A stretch of DNA of 64,000 nt. It comes from Phoma sp. XZ068. Its lineage: Eukaryota > Ascomycota > Dothideomycetes > Pleosporales > Didymellaceae. The translations under genes and the position numbers were made by a program. The stretch spans positions 1,116,001 through 1,180,000 of the forward strand of contig RBKR01000017.1 of assembly GCA_004835665.1 (NCBI GenBank), in the 5' to 3' direction. The notes beneath the pieces are model-generated. The model saw only the letters and a list, made by a program, of their open reading frames with translations, made no database searches and was not told the origin of the DNA. Positions 22,475 through 34,341 of this stretch are shown piece after piece. The stretch's first letter is position 1, and each line of letters starts with the position of its first letter.

Positions 22475-25029
22475 ATGGTTGTCAAACCGTTTCATAATCG
22501 TATCCTTGATGATCTCTGCTCGAAGGAGCAACTAGATCTATTGGATTGCGTGGACCGACTCCGCTCCCAAGGCATCGATCATTATGTTTCTCTACCGCAG
22601 ATCATCGTTTGCGGTGATCAATCATCTGGCAAGAGTTCTGTACTTGAAGCTATCTCTGGAGTCTCCTTTCCTGTAAAGGGCAACCTATGCACTCGATTTC
22701 CGACTGAATTAGTCCTCCGAAAGACTCCAAACGTCAATGTTAGCGTATCCATCGTTCCGGACCACTCTCACAACGAAGCAGAGCGTGCCTCTCTCAGCAA
22801 TTTCCGCGAGACACTGGATGACTTTCAAGCGCTTCCTAACTTGATCGACAATGCGAAGAGAGCTATGGCCATTGGAAGTTTCGGTCGGGCGTTCTCCAAA
22901 GATCTCTTGCGCATTGAGATCTCTGGCCCTGATCGCCCACACCTTACGATCGTGGACTTGCCTGGGCTCATTCATTCCGAGACGAAGCAACAATCAGCGG
23001 CTGATGTCGAGCTGGTGCAGGATGTCGTGAAGGCATACATGGAGGAGCCAAGGAGCATCATTCTTGCAGTCGTCTCCGCGAAGAACGATTACGCCAACCA
23101 AATCGTACTGAAGCTGGCTCGAGCTGCCGACAGGAATGGAACTCGAACGCTTGGTGTGATCACAAAACCTGACACTCTCATTTCGGGCTCTGACAGTGAA
23201 ATGATGTACGTGTCCCTCGCCCAGAATCTTGACGTAGAGTTTCGTCTTGGATGGCACGTTCTCAGAAATATGGACTCGGAAACTGGAGCCTGGTCGCTTG
23301 CTAAGCGTGACGGAGAAGAGAGACACTTCTTCGCCAAAAGCACATGGCGTGCACTCCCCGACTCGATCCTCGGGATCGCGACTTTGAGAGAACGACTGAG
23401 CAAACTACTCCTCGCTCAAATTGCCGCAGAACTCCCAAGTCTCATTGAGGAGATTGAGATCAAGTCTACCACCTGCCGCACTCAGCTCCAGAAGCTCGGC
23501 CTCCCTCGAGCCAGTGCCGAGGAACAACGGCTGTACCTACTGACCTTAAGTCAGACATTTCAATCTCTCACGAAAGCTGCCGTGGATGGAACATACAACA
23601 ATGACTTTTTTGGCGATGCCAAAACCGACACTGGCTATCAGAAGCGAATTCGTGCTGTCGTACAGAACCTGAACCAGTCATTCGCCGAAACAATGACCCG
23701 CGAAGGGCACTACTACGCCATCACCGACCTCTGCGATGGGGATCTCGCGGAGACTTGCGGTCCAAAAGTACAGGTTTTGACACGCACAAAATTCCTGGAC
23801 CGCATCGAAACATTGATGAAGCGCACTCGTGGCTGTGAACTTCCCGGTACTTTCAACCCAATGATAGTATCCGATCTCTTTCTCGAGCAATCACGCCCCT
23901 GGCAGACGCTTGCAACACAACACATGGAGCAAGTAGCACGGGCAGTGACAAGGTTCTTACAATATCTTGTTTCCCACATCGCAGACGCTTCCACAAGTGG
24001 CGCGTTATTCCAGACGTTGGTTGAACCCGCGCTGGATAACATTATTGAGGATGCGAAGCGGAAGACTACGGATCTACTCCGTCCACACCAGCAGGGACAT
24101 CCAATCACGTACAACCATTACTTCACCGAGACGGTGCAGCAGGTTAAGAGGGACAGGAGTAGAGCGGAACTCACTCACATCATTCAGGATGTCTTCAAGG
24201 TGAAGTCCCTTTACCCATCCACATCAGCTCAATACCTACAAATGGACTATCGCCCATTGTTAGAGGCGCTGATGGAGCACAACAATCCCGATATGAATCG
24301 CTATGCGTGTTCCGAGGCCTTGGATTGCATGCAAGCCTACTACAAGGTACGTCATTGATCGAATCAGTCAATGAAGCCTCTAGTCACAGCACCGATACTA
24401 ACTTCTTATGCTCACAAGGTCGCATTCAAGCGCTTTGTCGATGACATTGCTGTACAGGCTGTCGAAACAAATCTCATCGCCAAGCTGGGCGATATTCTTT
24501 CTCCAATCAGAGTTTCGAGCCTCACCGCTGATATGGTGACGCGCGTCGCAGGCGAGTCTGATGAGAGTCATGCAAACCGGAAGCGGTTGACCAACCAACT
24601 GGATGTACTTATGCAGGGTTTGGAAACCTGCAAGAAGATTGTCATGGGTACCTCGCATAGTATGTTACCCAGTCCGTCATTAGAATCTACGAGTCAGTGT
24701 TGGAGACTAATGCATAGCTATCGACAGGAACTCGAGATATGGTGATCCTCTCAGCCAAGTCACCTTCTCCAGTCCTATCGCGTCTGTCTTCCGACATAGG
24801 GTCGTGCGAAATCGTTGACGACAACTCACTAGAAGATGCGGATACTTTTCTTGACGAACGTCGTGGTGACTCGCCTGTTCTGGCATATGCAGAACAACAC
24901 AAGGAACTGGACGAAGCACCTGTAGAGACAGGTTCTGCCGTTGACGCTGTTGCTGAGCCAGTGGATGACTATTGGGGACTTCCGACGCCAGCGAAATCGG
25001 GAAAGAAGCCGAAGAAGAAGAAAGGCTAA
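22475..25029 (+). CDS. Dynamin-like (Mx-type) GTPase
   Basis: Three exons (22475-24346, 24419-24659, 24728-25029) join in frame to 804 aa. Both introns (72 and 68 bp) have consensus borders, and intron 1 has an actaac branch point. The G domain has the P-loop GDQSSGKS (47-54), the switch threonine in CTRFPTEL, DLPG (D161) and TKPD (230-233). A long helical middle/stalk region follows. A GTPase effector-like segment spans the exon 1/2 junction (SEALDCMQAYYK, then VAFKRFVDDIAVQAVE). The C-terminal 100 residues are acidic, low-complexity and end KKPKKKKG. There is no pleckstrin-homology or proline-rich domain, which places it with the Mx-like dynamins common in Pezizomycotina. It is likely to form oligomers on intracellular membranes; the specific role is unknown. 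Confidence 0.92.
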
Positions 25030-25127
25030 TCAGCTTTTCGATTTCTTCCTACTTCTCTTCATCCAATACCCACTTTTCTAAAATACAGTTTATATGATGA
25101 TGTTCTCTTAATATATGACGCGGCATC

Positions 25128-25630
25128 TTGACAAGGGCTTTCATCAGGGATCGCTGTTACAAGAACAGTATATCAGCCAGCAAGACAGTCAACGACATCA
25201 AGCGGAAGTTATCTCCTAGCGCCACGGACGATGACATCGTTTGCGTCGAAAGCACGCTCACAATCAACCTCCGCGACCCTTTCAGCGCATTCAAGATCTG
25301 CGATACACCTGTTAGAAGCACTGCCTATCTACACAATGAATGATTCGACCTCGACACCTTCCTCGAGACTCGCCCGCGAAAGGGCGACGTCTCTACGGCT
25401 GACCAATGGCGTTGTCCTATCTGCAGAGCAGACGCACGCCCGAATATCTTGGTTGTTGACGAGTTTTTGGTTGAGGTTCGGAAACAGCTTGAGTAGGAAG
25501 ACTTACCGGAGACGCAAGCGATCGTAGTGGACCAAGATGGAGCGTGGAAGCCGAACCCCGAAGAACGCGACCTTAATGGCGTCCATCATGGAGATACTCT
25601 TGACCAGTCTAACACTAGATTTGACGAGGC
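25128..25630 (+). pseudogene. MIZ/SP-RING (SUMO-ligase type) zinc-finger relic
   Basis: The plus-strand reading STLTINLRDPFSAFKICDTP, followed by STAYLHNE and then FDLDTFLETRPRKGD and DQWRCPICRADARPNILVVD, matches the SP-RING of PIAS-type SUMO E3 ligases. Two cysteines that should bind zinc are lost: one reads tyrosine (TAT in TAYLHNE), and the next position is a TGA stop. A TAG follows EVRKQLE. The start codon is unclear and the 5' part is absent. It follows the dynamin-like gene by 100 bp on the same strand. Its LRDP...C...CPIC order makes the identification fairly secure. Confidence 0.75.
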
Positions 25631-25639
25631 CAAATCATC

Positions 25640-26198
25640 CCATTGTTCATGAAGTCATCGATCTCGGCTGAGATTGACACGAAGCTTTACTTGTTGAGCC
25701 GTTATTCGGGTTTGTTCAGCCTCAGCTATCGTGCTCATGCAGCTACCGTATTGTCATGTCGTCTTTGTCAGGTTCAGATTTCAACCCTTCGCCAAAGCTG
25801 GTTATATTGGGCTTGCTATAGCAACAGCGGCTGTGCACGCAGACGGAAAGCCGTGATCTAGAAAGTATTTGGCCTGCAGGTGGGTAAAGATGTAGCCATC
25901 GACTTTCGCCTGCCGGGATAACTATCTACCAGTGCATCTCTCAACTAAGACATAAATTATTGTGACGAAATATTTCGATTATGTACTGCATACGTATGAC
26001 TTTGCTGTTATTTATCGATAAGTGGATGCTCGGTGCACCAAGGTCCTTTTGGGACCTAGTTGCAGGCACGCACCTCTTCAGCTTGCTCGGATGTTTCTCT
26101 ATGGAACAGATTCTGTTCGGAAACCGCACATCGGAAGACAATGACATGTCTACCATATGGTGTGTCAGATGCCGTAAGCATTAAGGGTACCCTGAGCA
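25640..26198. other. Spacer without a recognised gene
   Basis: GC-balanced DNA between the SP-RING relic and the transposon at 26201. Open frames up to about 70 codons exist on both strands but carry no motif. Confidence 0.4.
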
Positions 26199-26200
26199 TA

Positions 26201-28046
26201 ACGTGAACGGCAAGCGAACCGGCCAGGCAAGCGAGCCGGCCACCCCACCAAGATTGCGCACCTTTATATATAGATAACCTAACACCACAACAAGCTACTA
26301 TATTGTACAAGACATTAAACTACTGCTTAGTATCTACAGTATTTTTCTTACACGTGCGCAAGTTATATCCTACCTCCCTACAGCTTTTGCAGTGCCTTTT
26401 ACTGCCTCTGCCTGCACCTGTTTAAGACCTACCCTTGCACGTTTCCTCCTCTAGTTGTACCTTAATGTCCTGTTTAGCAACTAATTTATCTATCTCTACC
26501 TTTAATAGGTCTCTGCCCTTCTATATCTACTTCCTTTTATATTGTTTGTGCTTAGATACAGCCTTGTTTGCCTTCTTAAGACGTGCAACCTAACCTACTA
26601 GCAACGCCTATAAATACACTATTATCTAGGCACTTTTCTTTAGCTAATTAAGTATCTTAATAATAGAAGCAGGTAAAGAGCTCTTATACTATTAAATCTA
26701 ATTATAAATAAGTATTAATTAAGCCTCTATCTTACAGGCATTACTTAGTATTTTATAGTTCTATTTAGTAGCTGCTAGTATAGGAGGTGTAGGTATATAA
26801 GGCTTTACTTTAAGCTTAGATAATATAATATCTAGGTTATATAGGACTATACTAGTTGCTTAGAAGCTTAACTAGATATTCTTCTTTAAAAACAAGCTGC
26901 TAAATACCTCCTTAAAGGAGGCTAGGAATGCCTTCTTTTTAATATAGTTAATATAACTATTTGCTAAGTATCTAATCTCTTTCCTATACGCCTACTTTAA
27001 TAGTATAAAACACCCTATATTAAGTAGCTAAAGGATATACAACAAGTATAGAGGTATATAGAGGGTAATAATCTTACTTTTCTTATAAAGATCCTAGAAT
27101 ATAAGCAACTTATAGCTCTTATAGCTATTAATAATAAGTAGCTAATAGCTACCTACTATATAGGCCTCTATATACTAGATAAAGTACTATAGCTAGGCTA
27201 AACTAAGCTTATTTATTGTCTAGCTATTATTGCTAACCCTAATACACTAGTCTTTTAGTATACTATAATACTAGGAGCTATTATAGTTCTTAGCTTTAAA
27301 GATAAAGAAGGGTAGGATAAGCTAGCCCTTTACATTAACTCCTGTAATTAATATAACCTACTTATAATTACTAGGTTAAATGCCTATAGGCTAATTATAT
27401 CTTTCTAAAGTAGTAATAACCTTTATACTTCCTATAATACCTATAGTAAAGCTAGTCTTATTAAAGTTATAGGTATCTTTATCTAGAATACTATACTTTC
27501 TCTTTATATTCTATATAAGGTTAAACTAGAGGCTAATAACTGCTAGATTGCTGTACAGGACTCTCTAGCAATCACGCTATTAAGTTAATTAAGATTTAAG
27601 CTTAGGCTTGCAATAGACAAGGTTGCTAGCCTATTTCTTGCTAACCTAGCCACTACTATAGACAGCAAGTAATTAGTTAGCTATTTTGTGTATATAACTA
27701 AGCGTAGGCGCAAACCCTTGCGCATCTAGCTTTCTTATACATTAAACAAGTGTGTCCTCTTTGTACTTTGTATGCCTTAATGAACTAGCTTAGGAATCGC
27801 GTTGTAGTGTTGTTCTGGCGCGTTGGTTATAGAGGGTGCTCCAACGAACGTTGTAGATTGCTGCAGCGCGTCGCTTACTTAAGGATGCGTCTTCTTTTAT
27901 TGCTTTAATAGCTAGGATAACTCTATCCTCATAAGGGAGTATTTCTACGTTGTGTTGTTAAGACGTTGCAGCTGAAAGTAGAGAGTTGCGCAATCTTGGT
28001 GGGGTGGCCGGCTCGCTTGCCTGGCCGGTTCGCTTGCCGTTCACGT
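26201..28046 (-). mobile_element. RIP-mutated 1.85-kb-class pogo transposon with intact ends
   Basis: The element is 1846 bp with perfect 60-bp inverted ends (26201-26260, 27987-28046) and TA on both sides. Each end has two near copies of caagcgagccggcca. The minus-strand transposase begins near 27960 with a readable helix-turn-helix (LSKRRAAAIYNV) and fades into RIP-type stops. The altered catalytic block lies near 27120. Ends and the N-terminal coding part are almost unmutated, while the middle is strongly AT-rich. Confidence 0.92.
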
Positions 28047-28248
28047 TAATCCCAGCATATTACTCGGACAGACCTTTGGACTCAACCCCTTAAGGCCCCT
28101 TTTGGTTGTTGAATTCATGTCTGTACAAGTAGATCTATCTCTTTCTCTAATTGTACTGTAAAGTAGAACGTATACCTACTGCTATTGTGTTCATCCTGGC
28201 AATAGTAGATTATTCTGATCCTTTTGACATACTACGTTGCAAAGCACT

Positions 28249-30033
28249 ATGGACTCTACAGACCAACCTATATAGACAGCTCGACCTCGCTGGAGGCCTC
28301 GGAAGCATGAAATCGCAGAAGCAGCTGCTGAAGCAAAGAAAGCTAGTGACCGCCAACGATACCTGCGAGGTCAAGCCCTTGGGGCGCCCGCTGAGTTCGT
28401 TCACTACGCACCTTTACCCCCTGGTGTCCCATCCACTACCCCATCAGACCTCGGTCTTCGTATTAGCGCCGACATCCCTATCCCTTTTGATCCTCTTATC
28501 CAGCCAGACGAAGATGAACGTGGAGAGGATGAAATCTGTGCGCCATGCCCGCTTGTACTGCTTGCAGAGGACGACGTCGAGGCCGCAGACGTCACCAACC
28601 AATTTCGGGCAAGCGATAGAGAACAGACACGCGAGCGCAACGATTACCAGAGGCGCGGCATACAACAGATAGACGAAAGAGATGCAAGAACTGCAGCCAT
28701 CTTGGTTGAGTTGCAAACTGGTCTAGCTGTAGTGGGATGTCGTGGCAGAAGCGCCTCCTGCTGCAAACACTCGTAGCGTTAGCCATGCATCCACGACTAT
28801 TGTAGCAAACCGTCTTAACACTCTAGCAGAGGCTCTAAACAACCCCCAAACACCTATGCAGCAGCCAATACCCAGAGCCGACAGCCCTGCCACGCCGCCT
28901 ACCGAGCGAACGGCGTACAAGCTCGCGAAGCAGCTGCGAAACTTCCAGGGCTGCACACACGAAGAGCATGTAGAGGCGGAGCGGCGACACCGGGAGCACC
29001 AGGAGCAGCCAGATGTGCACTCTCTGTGCTCGTGCCTGGCGGAGATGACAGGCCTTATCAGCGGAGTGCATCACGGGGAAAGGCCTCTCCCAGACATCCT
29101 GGGCAACTAAAAGCTGATGAAAAAACGATCCCCTCTGCCCGAAGGCCTTGATCTCAAAGCTGCCTTTGAGGGCACGAGCGCGGCGGCATACCCTACAGAT
29201 GTTGGCACCCCCAATGAGAACCTGCCCTGCAGCCTGTGTCTAGAGCAGCACTATCACAGCAGCAGGAAGGGACGCGGTGCAGAGGTGACGTTTGACGTAG
29301 ACAGCGTTTGCTGCTTTCCTAGTAGCCTGGCGTTCGCGCGGAATGGAATTGACTGGTACCCCCGGGCGTATACTACCCTCAACCTAGACGCCGACATACA
29401 CTTCAGCCTTGCCGTCAGGGCGTACAGCAACTGTGGTGACCTGACAACTACAAGTCTCCCGCTACGCAAAATCCCCTATTACTGCTTTGGTGCCGTTGCA
29501 GGCAGGAACCGGTCGCTGCTGGTGTACATCTTCTTTCCAGAGCTCCGTCTTCGAAGTCAATACAAGCACAGCAACTTTCTTAGCAAGCAAGATCAGCAGC
29601 TCTGGCTGGATGCAGTGCTGCTTCCTGCCCTTGATGCCCTTGTGCCAGCCGCTAGGATGAAGTACCATTTTCACTCTGAAGACATTGCCAGCGTAGACCT
29701 GCCCACAACGTCAAAGAAGACACTGAAAACCAGGGAGAGTTCACGAGAGCAGATCCTGCCGTTCCCACTGCGCCCTAAGCATCTCGACAGGCTCTGGACC
29801 TCTATCCTCGAGCGCATCGCTGAGAGCCCAGGTTTGAGTCGCTTGAAGGTGCTACGCTCTTTGTAAACGCTAAGAACACAAAGCTAGCTCAGATGGAGGA
29901 AGCAGGAGTTGATCTAGTGACTACCTACAGGGAATGGGAGAAGGCATGGGCCGAAGTCGCCAAAGCCCAAAGGTCGATTGCAACGATGACTAGATCTCTG
30001 CATAGCCTGAGTATCTCAGCCCACTATTGCTAA
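28249..30033 (+). pseudogene. Repeat-family gene with two stops and two frameshifts
   Basis: Reading from ATG 28249, a TAG occurs at codon 9. The frame then encodes AEAAAEAKKASDRQRYLRGQ, EFVHYAPLPPGVP and ISADIPIPFDPLIQPDED. A one-base shift near 28740 leads to PPAANTRSVSHASTTIVANR and, across an in-frame TAA at 29108, to a 249-codon stretch (29117-29866) with CSLCLEQHYHSSRKG, VCCFPSSLAFARNGI and LPLRKIPYYCFGAVAGRN. A second shift near 29840 restores FVNAKNTKLAQMEEAGVDLV to a stop at 30031. The whole resembles one protein of about 590 aa. I do not recognise a named domain. Its second copy at 21233-21829 shows that it belongs to a repeat family. Confidence 0.65.
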
Positions 30034-30249
30034 TCATTGGAGGTACAGTAACACTAGAAACATCTCTGACAATCGAGCCAGGTGGAACATCAGGAGACGG
30101 CCCACATTTCCGTAATCCACCAGCTAAAGGAATGTCCTCTGCTCAACCATTCCTTCCGGTCCATCTAGCCAGATGAGTTCATCTCTCGAACACTTTGCGA
30201 TGAACCATTGCTTGACGCAGTTACAGATGCAAAACATATCCCTCGGAAA

Positions 30250-31656
30250 TCAGGAGGCCTGAGTCAGTTGAATGGCTACCTTGTGTAATACGGCCCGACA
30301 CGACTTGCATCTCTTCCATCTTTTCTCTTCGAGCATGTGCTCGGCTTGGCGTCGGCAAGGCTGCCGAATGGGAGGTTCTTCGACGATGGCCTTTTTGACC
30401 TTGGCTTCTTCAACAGAAACTTCTTCGACGATGGCTTCTTCAACCGCCGCTTCTTCGACAGGAACTTCCTCGACAGGAACTTCCACGACAGAAACATCTT
30501 CGATGATGGGCTCTTCAACGACGGCTTCTTCAACGATGGTTTCTTCAACGATGGCTTCTTCGGCCGCGGTTTCTTCGATGGGAACTTCTTCGGCGTTGGC
30601 TTCTTCAACCGCCACTTCTTCGACAGGAACTTGTTCGACAGGAACACCCTCGACGACGGCTGCTTCGATGGAGACTCCTTCTGTGGAGACACTCGCTGCG
30701 GAATCTGAGGACGAGCATTCGATCGTACTGAAGTCCCCAGTCGAGATGCTGTTTTGCTCATATCCATCTTGACCATGCCACTCTTTCACGTCTACGTCAT
30801 CCACATCAGGCAGGATGAAGTCTTCCAGCTCCTCTGCTTTTTCTTCAGAGGGAGTGTTCTTGACCAAGTTCTTAGGGGACGCACGTGTGTGTTCATCCAG
30901 CTTTTCTAACAGCAGTCTTTCCGTCTCGGCCATGTGCAAAATTCTCTCTTCGTACGAGTCTATCATGCACCTCATCAAGAATCCTTCGTACGCATCGTCC
31001 ATGCTTTCAGTGAGATTCTTGCTCTTGAAGACAGCCTGATCCTTTGCGAACGCAATTTTGGCCTTCTTGAATACATAATCACGAACCCAGCTGTCCGACC
31101 GAAGTTTCGTGAAATGACCCTTGATTGCCCCAAAGACCTCGCAGATATCCAGTCTTTGCCCGATGTCTTCCAACTCGACTATCGCCAGGCGTCGGAGGTC
31201 TTCCAGGCCGCTGTATTTGCTCGACATCATGTACACGAGAATGGCTCGTGCAAAGTCAGCGCATGCTTCAGACAGTGGAGCATCCGCTGTGACTTCGAGC
31301 GTCTCGTAAGCTCCCTTGTAAAGATAGTGGACGAGGGTGTGAGCAGTTTCTCGATCTACATCTGGGAGATGGTATCCGTTCTTTGGGCTGGCCGTGCTCC
31401 AAGCAGAAGGCACTGCGTACCTGGAAACGTAGTATACTACCTAGTCAGGGCCAATAATTAGCTCGACCGGAACTTCTGCATAAGGACTGACGGTGAAAAT
31501 CAGCAAGCAACCTTTGATACCCTTGTAACAAGACGGAGTATCTTACGAAGTAAGCGGCCGCTGTGGCTGGCCCTCAGAGTTTGAATATTGGTTGACCATG
31601 GACGTCCTCTCCGCATCCTGTTTGGCCTGTTTTTTCTGTTTGATTTTCTTTGCCAT
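30250..31656 (-). pseudogene. BTB/POZ-domain gene with an in-frame TAG and an acidic VEE repeat tail
   Basis: Exon 1 (31656-31547, MAKKIKQKKQAKQDAERTSM...) splices over a 60-bp intron to exon 2 (31486-30250). Together they encode a fungal BTB domain: SPYAEVPVELIIGPD, then TAG at 31443-31441, then VVYYVSRYAVPSAW and YHLPDVDRETAHTLVHYLYK. The stop falls inside the domain at a normally charged position, so it is a point nonsense change or a sequencing error. After the BTB and a BACK-like helical part comes an acidic region of about 100 residues made of 5-residue units of the type VPVEE/AIVEE (about 30380-30680), and finally RRQAEHMLEEKRWKRCKSC. BTB proteins often recruit substrates to cullin-3 ligases; that role here is inference. 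Confidence 0.7.
30380..30685 (-). repeat. Coding minisatellite, 15-bp units encoding V.VEE pentapeptides
   Basis: About twenty near-copies of a 15-bp unit (for example gaagttcctgtcgaa) encode V/A-P/I/A-V-E-E pentapeptides in the BTB gene. Long open frames on the other strand and in the second minus frame are by-products of the periodicity. Confidence 0.85.
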
Positions 31657-31659
31657 AGC

Positions 31660-33200
31660 AGGAGTTGCCTAAGAACAGGGCAATGAATATGGTTTCTTAC
31701 GAGGGTGGTTTAGCCAACGGAACAGGTTGCTCAGATGCGGATCTCAGTCCCTATTTGCACGCATTCCCACATCCTTTGCCGAGGGTGATTAGTCACTATT
31801 CGTATACCTGCATGGTAGTAGTCAGTGACTTTGGATCTTGTTCCGCAAGCGGATATCAGGCTTCTCGCAGTATGGTATCTTTCCGCTCACGAATCAAGGA
31901 CGACTGCTTTGACGAAAACGTAGGATTCTAGATCGTCATCGGCTTGGGGTAATTAATGCGCTTCTGGCCCTTTCCCAGCAACCTGGCAAATGATCGGAAC
32001 CTAAGATATTACTCTGGATGCTCACAACGATGACAAAATGAATTCTTCCCTCTGCACAATGGATGACGATTCCAGTAATCCTACCAAACACACTCATCAG
32101 CGAGATGCATTTCATGCGCTACTTTGTATACCGATGAGCCTGCAATGTAGCATTACATAACCCCCGACGTAATAGGAGAGATCTCGAAGTTGCTGTAGCA
32201 GCGACTCCAACAAAACCGCAGGCCCAGCGTTAGCGCATTCCCCACATTCGAGCTTTGTCGCTCGCAGATACGTTAGTGGCTTAGCATCATCCGCCAAAAC
32301 GTGCGAGATCCTTCGACCGAGATGAGAATTCACCAACACTGGATAAGGTAAGATTATTAGGTAACCCACATCCCTGCCCTTGCGGTCACAAGATTCAAGG
32401 TCTATAGTGCACTAAATTTCCTCGTGTGTTGTAGCTGGGTCTGTACACGTGTCCATAGTGATGCATGTCTGGTCTATGGTGTCTCTCCCGCCTTCTCATG
32501 GACATGGCTGAAACCGTCATCCTTAGTAGATACGTAGACACTTGCGAACAAGTCATCATATGGAATAGAGGGAAAGATAGGCGGTTTACGGGACCAGCGT
32601 CGATGAATTTTGAAGCGAAACCGGAAACTCCCTTCCTACCACTCCTTTGTCTAGTCGGATAACAGCGATGGCAATCCTTGGGGCAGGTAATCGTTTGCAA
32701 AGCGTCCTATTGAGAAGCACACGATGCGCATATGTCAGGCCTGATAAGACGATGGGGCACGGTTCGCATGGGCATTCAGTGGGGCCGTGGCCTTAGCATG
32801 GCGGCGTGGAATGCTGACGGTCAGCCAAACGAACAAAGAATGTATGACATTAGCAATCAGGAAACGCTGACTGCAAGCACCGACAGGACGTAGCTTATCG
32901 GTGATAAAGTGTTGACGGTCAGCCCTAACGATCTGTTCATGGCTGACGTTTCTAGCGAGGTATTCACGGTCAGCACCTACTCAGGTATGGCGACATGGAA
33001 CACTCCCTCCTCCAAAAGAAACCCCTTTTGGGAAGTCGGGATCGTCGCTCTACGAAAACCACCACCTCCTTCCCTTATCGCATAATTGTTCTTTCAAGCA
33101 TATCTATCAGTAACCTGTATCGTTTGGTCTACGGAAGCAACCAGTCCTTTGGCCCTTTCCCTTCGTCGCGTTGCTGTCGATACAAGCGTCCGATATTAGA
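31660..33200. other. Long GC-balanced region without a supported gene
   Basis: Several open frames of 60-110 codons occur on both strands (31665-31931, 32112-32369, 32395-32700), but none has motif support or consistent splice sites. Between 32813 and 32976 the motif gacggtcagc or its core cacggtcagc appears three times. Confidence 0.4.
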
Positions 33201-33203
33201 GCG

Positions 33204-33538
33204 ATGCCTAACACGAACCGTCACCCGCGTCAACAGCCAGGGCAAATGCCGGAGTATCAGGTACGCACGTTGGTGGATGGAGAATTCCAACCAAAGCTGC
33301 ACAAGAACCGAATACACGAGCTCATATTTGTAGCCTTCCGGGATGCACCGCGAGATTTGTTCTATTACAGCATCTCCGGAGCCACATCAGTGGAAAGCAC
33401 AGCAATGCGAGGCTCTATAAATGCCGCATGTGTAAGCGCTCGTTCACACGCCGCGGCAATCTGCACGACCACTACTGGACACATATTGAGCGCAACAGTC
33501 TTCAAGGAACGAACCAGAGGATTCCTACTTTCTCATGA
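33204..33538 (+). pseudogene. Two-finger C2H2 zinc-finger gene fragment
   Basis: In the frame with codons at 33323, 33326 and so on, two C2H2 fingers are read. The first is CSLPGC, twelve residues, then H.SGKH (C-x4-C-x12-H-x4-H). The second is YKCRMCKRSFTRRGNLHDHY followed by WTH (C-x2-C-x12-H-x3-H). The frame ends at TGA 33536-33538. Upstream it is open to 33212 but has no ATG. The nearest ATG (33204) lies in another frame, with a plausible donor at 33261 but no fitting acceptor. It is therefore either frameshifted or spliced in a way I cannot resolve. A nuclear DNA-binding role would be expected from the fingers. Confidence 0.65.
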
Positions 33539-33539
33539 A

Positions 33540-34339
33540 TTAAGTTATAATGATTCGACAATGGGCTTTGCCGCAATCATGCTGTCGTTGCTATTACCCC
33601 CACAAAAGCTGTGGAAACGATGTGATAGGATGTCACGTTCTGTTTTAAAGACGCCTTTGTATGGTTAATAGTGGTCCGTGTATTGGGGTTGTAGAGCTGT
33701 ATAGGTTGTTGGGATGGTAGAGGGTGTGACAGGATGTGGACGCAAGGGCAATGTGAAGTGCAAAGAGCATTTCGACCAGCGGGGGGTGCTAGTTCTTGGA
33801 CAGATTTACAGCACATGAGGAGAGCAGGCTGAGGGGTGCGCCAACAGCCTTCAAAAGCACGATCGCTCACTCTACACGGCTGTTTTCCCAGCTTCCACAC
33901 CCCACCTCCATGCCCTCTCCATTATTGCTGGATCCAATTATCTACCTGCTGCTGAATGCAGTCCTTACACCCCTATCGACGCGGTGCGTGTTTAACTACT
34001 AGTTGCTATAATTGTGCTGATATAGATAAATCGCTACGGCTTTAAACTGCTCTCCCCCAACCTAACAGCGTTCTGCAATTTCGAAGGAGCTATCCCTGCA
34101 AAAGCAAGTGTAGACCTCAACAACAGCTGCATCGAGAACTCATTTGGCTAAGTTAGTTGATCTTTGTTAAAGGGCAAGACCGCCGAATGTACCGACGAGA
34201 TAGAGCAAAGACGGTTGTGAGATAGAATGCTGAAGTGCGATAAGGTATGTTCATCATTTCTTGTTGTGTTCTCCGTCTCTTCCTATCTGACGTGGTTTTG
34301 ACCTCTCGGCTAATTCTTGGCTACAGGGCTCTGATTGGT
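33540..34339. other. Spacer without a recognised gene
   Basis: GC-balanced DNA with only short overlapping frames. No RNA gene or repeat was recognised. Confidence 0.4.
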
Positions 34340-34341
34340 TA

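Noticed and set aside
24739..25029. Separate small gene downstream of the dynamin-like GTPase
   Set aside because: Consensus splice sites join it in frame to the GTPase, so it is the terminal exon.
30272..30772. Long open frames rich in S/T (plus strand), F/D (plus strand) and K/P (second minus frame) overlapping the BTB gene
   Set aside because: They are produced by the 15-bp periodicity of the coding minisatellite and have no independent start context or motifs.
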